Positions 61,125 through 64,000 of a DNA stretch of 64,000 nt are shown here, one piece after another. Location of the stretch: contig AP031351.1 of the NCBI GenBank assembly GCA_037833965.1, positions 30,888,501 through 30,952,500 on the forward strand, written 5' to 3'. The position numbers and the translations under genes were made by a program. This stretch comes from Marchantia polymorpha subsp. ruderalis (Eukaryota; Streptophyta; Marchantiopsida; Marchantiales; Marchantiaceae). The notes beneath the pieces are model-generated. The model did no database searches. It had not been told where the DNA came from and worked only from the letters and a program-made list of their open reading frames with translations. Positions within the stretch are counted from its first letter, which is position 1. The number at the start of each line of letters is the position of its first letter.

Positions 61125-62529
61125 TTGCTCACGGGTGGGAACACGGGACACCTGTCCGAGTGAGTGATATGAAAGAGTTGATCACTTGCATCGGTGGACG
61201 ATACTTTTGTCTTCCTTCATACAATTGCCGCATATCCACAGTGAATCAGCAGATGCATAGGCTCTACTGGACACATCTGCTACAGCCCTCTCATTTCGAA
61301 TAAAATCCAGGCCTCTCACTCACCCACCTTAAACCTATCCTCATGCCGTTGTCATCTAGACAGGTCTCGAACCAACATAAGATCCAAGCACGATACCCCT
61401 TAGAATGGAAGTTTCGGACGTTCATCAAGAGACTTGGCACAAGTTTCTGAAGCCGGTAGTGGTATTCAGCATGAGAGCTATTAGACAAGTCGCTGCTGGT
61501 TGTTGGAATCAACTCCAGCAGCAGTAGGTACTATCATCAGGTACAGTACCATCAAGATCTAGCCTGCATTTCCCCCACAAACCATGCTCACTGTATCGAC
61601 CTTTCGGAAGTACCAATCTTGGGCAGTCTGTCTTTGTGTCTAGAGAGCTTGGTCGGGTTATCAAGGTTCAGATGGTTTCTGCCCAATGTTATAAACTAAA
61701 TTGACTGTGATTTCTTGAGGTTACAAATATCCTCATTCTTGCTGCTCTGGCCTTCGTAGTCTTGAGGTAACAAGTGGAGTAGTACCCACAAAGCTGCACA
61801 TCTGTCCCTTTGTCCAGAGATTTTTGTATAGCTCAGCTGCAGACGAGCGCCATACCCTGCCGGAAACAAGGTCAACATTCATGCACTGTGCTAGCATTGC
61901 TCAAATAGAGATGTCCCATACAGCGGGAGACCGGGAGAAGTATAATAATGCACACATTAAACTGAATCTACCACCTTTAGTTTTACCCCAAAAAATGTGA
62001 AACTCGGTTTTTTTTTCAATCAACTTGAATACATTTGGAAAACTTACCAATATAAACGTCCCTATGATTAACTTCAAACATTTTGCGTCCAAGAAATTCA
62101 TGTGAATAATTGATTGAACAGATCAACTTATTTTCTCTAGATCAGATACTATAGAAATTTCAAACTGAAACTATTAATATATTATGAATTATGATTTTGG
62201 ATCTTTCCAAATCTTGTTATTAAAAACGTTGAGCCAATTAAGATCATACATTTTATCTGGTACTCATGCATATGTCTATACCAGAGACCAACATTTCACT
62301 TCAAATCTGTATCCAGACCATAACCATCAGGACCTACCTATTCCGACCCATAGCATTACCTGTGGCCACCCATGTATGTTTCGCTTGTAGTATTCCGACT
62401 CTCACGGTGTCCTGTACATGGGATTTGGATAGCGTGGAATCCAAATAGCTGAGGTTTGTTTTGTCTACTATCTAATTAACACTCATTTTCATCTCAAATT
62501 GCAAGATGATATTGTCAAAATATCATATA
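61125..62529. other. Intergenic, nothing supported
   Basis: Frames of 60-75 codons only, none with a recognisable motif. Confidence 0.45.
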
Positions 62530-62773
62530 ATTTTGAACTAATTGATAAGTATTTGTTAGGAGTAATACAAGTCGGGACGATGGGTTCAATGTACTTGGCC
62601 GATTGGTTGAGTCTATACAATACTACTTAACGCACCTAGTCTGCTAATCGTGCCGAACAATTTATCTGTGTGTTCACATAAACTTACCCAGAATGTCGAA
62701 CCACGTATCATGTGCAATTTATCTCTTGTGATTTCTGTCTGATTTCCTTGTTAATTAGTATCAGAGCGAAGCG
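62530..62773 (+). repeat. Copia-like LTR end with tRNA-iMet primer site
   Basis: A diverged LTR end (CAATGTACTTGGCCGATTGG, ACTTAACGC, AGTCTGCTAATCG) is followed by TTAGTATCAGAGCGAAGC. GTATCAGAGC is the plant initiator-Met primer-binding core, making this the best-kept primer site among the four related LTR ends in the window (others at 38484, 56519 and about 58900). Confidence 0.6.
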
Positions 62774-64000
62774 AGGAACAGCAAGAAGCAATGTTGGGGG
62801 ATCGGGTGGGAGTCAGAGACTGAAAGCAAAGGCATATGCAAGATCGTCGTCATCCTGTAACTTCTCATAATCATTGTTACTGCTAACTTTCAACGCCTCT
62901 TGGTCAATAACCTAGAAGGAATTCGACACCCACTTAATATGATACAGCAGCACATAGCGGATGCGTCTCTTCATCCCCCAGTCTTGTCCAACATCGTGTA
63001 GTGCTTGAACCCTGCAAATTTAATCGACAACATCATGGTGTAATACTTGCTCTTCACACGCCAAGAAACTCGTTGAGCTTGACGGGTTTGATCGGTATGG
63101 CGGAGGACATCTACAAGAATGTGCTCTTCTTTTGTCTTTGATATAGATGCAGATTGGGTCAAGATGCGTTGTTGGCACGAGAGCGTTGCGAGGTTAATTC
63201 CTTGTTAGAGTGTGGGGAGCAACATGAGAAGATGCTAGAGTCGGACAAGCAAGGACTAGGCTAGCGGGAAGAAAGGAAGTGCAGAGTACCTTCGAACGGA
63301 GAACATAGAACCTTTGGACAGAGGACAAAGTATCATTAGACGGAGAATCCTTCATCACCGTTGTTTATTGTTGTTGACCATTGTTAACTGGTGATCTTTG
63401 GAATATTTCATAAGATAAAAAATTTCATCTAAGTAAAATATATTTTTTCAAATATTCTTTGACAGAACGTTGCAAACATTTCTAGGGTTTAGTTTCGGAA
63501 ACAAATTGCAAAAAAATTTGTAATTTCTCTTACAAAGATTTATAGACTAATAAAAAAGAATAATCTTTCACTCAAACCAGATTAGCTACAACCTCAAATG
63601 TTTGTACTAACGAAATGGCGGTCACTCAGTCTGGAAATCAAAGATAACAAGTGTAATGACTATTTGCTTTGAGAGAGTAGAGTTGAGGAGCAAGTTGAAG
63701 GTTTATCTCGGCAAGAAATTAAAACCAAAACCATGTAATTATAACAACGACATATGGAAGAACTTCAAAGATCAAGCTGTGAATATTGTTATATTTTATT
63801 TTTGTAACATTAGTATTTAGAGAAAATCATACTCAAAGATGGAAAAAAAAATTTGAAGTTTATTTTGAATTCTGAAAAAAAAACTAAATAAGGGATATCT
63901 CTCTTATATAGATCCTAAATTCAAAATAAAAATGAAAGATACCAACAATGGTTTATTCTCCCTTATATAGATCTTACAAATAACTCTTTGAAGATAAAAT
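62774..64000. other. Possible decayed copia interior, then AT-rich sequence
   Basis: The kilobase after the primer site should be gag, but no gag frame longer than about 60 codons survives and no CCHC or protease motif is seen. The sequence becomes AT-rich towards the end. Confidence 0.4.

Overview
The window is nuclear DNA from a green plant of the streptophyte line. An 18-exon receptor-like kinase gene with spliceosomal introns, plant-type Ty3/gypsy and copia-like retroelements, and a DNMT3-type methyltransferase (a family seed plants have largely lost) suggest a bryophyte or another non-seed streptophyte. A liverwort is my guess; nothing here fixes the species.

Left half (about 1.27-38 kb) is a nest of LTR retrotransposons whose order can be read from target-site duplications (TSDs). 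The oldest coding element is a plus-strand Ty3/gypsy element (about 20.93-34.55 kb). It encodes, in one reading frame, gag, aspartic protease, a DNMT3-like cytosine-5 DNA methyltransferase, reverse transcriptase, RNase H, integrase and a C-terminal PHD finger. A solo LTR of a second family (28332-33731, TSD GATCA) split its integrase from its PHD finger. Another solo LTR of that family (1273-20922 after removing its own insert, TSD CGTGT) sits at its upstream edge. That LTR was itself hit by a complete element of the same family (4327-18591, TSD GCGGT). This second family has LTRs of about 5.4 kb that carry a 1046-1050 codon ORF in U3, and a gag-pol ORF broken only by a TAG in a tobamovirus-type readthrough context. 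Degenerate relatives of this giant LTR fill 34.67-38.09 kb and about 40.9-42.45 kb.

Middle (43.18-51.72 kb, minus strand) is the only clear host gene: a malectin-like, LRR receptor kinase of about 1172 residues whose 18 exons join with consistent phase from signal peptide to stop.

Right part (51.7-64 kb) is AT-rich. It holds a second copy of a 2-kb repeat (56.13-58.15 kb, partner at 38.09-40.13 kb), a short pogo/Tigger-like DNA transposon with TA duplication (57854-58722), and decayed copia-type LTR ends followed by tRNA-Met-like primer sites. No further gene could be supported there.

The most notable feature is the retrotransposon that joins a DNA methyltransferase (writer) with a PHD finger (possible chromatin reader). 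Methyltransferase capture by retrotransposons has been reported in dinoflagellates and charophyte algae. The arrangement here, with the methyltransferase on the gag side of a leaky stop and a PHD-tailed integrase, deserves a close look.
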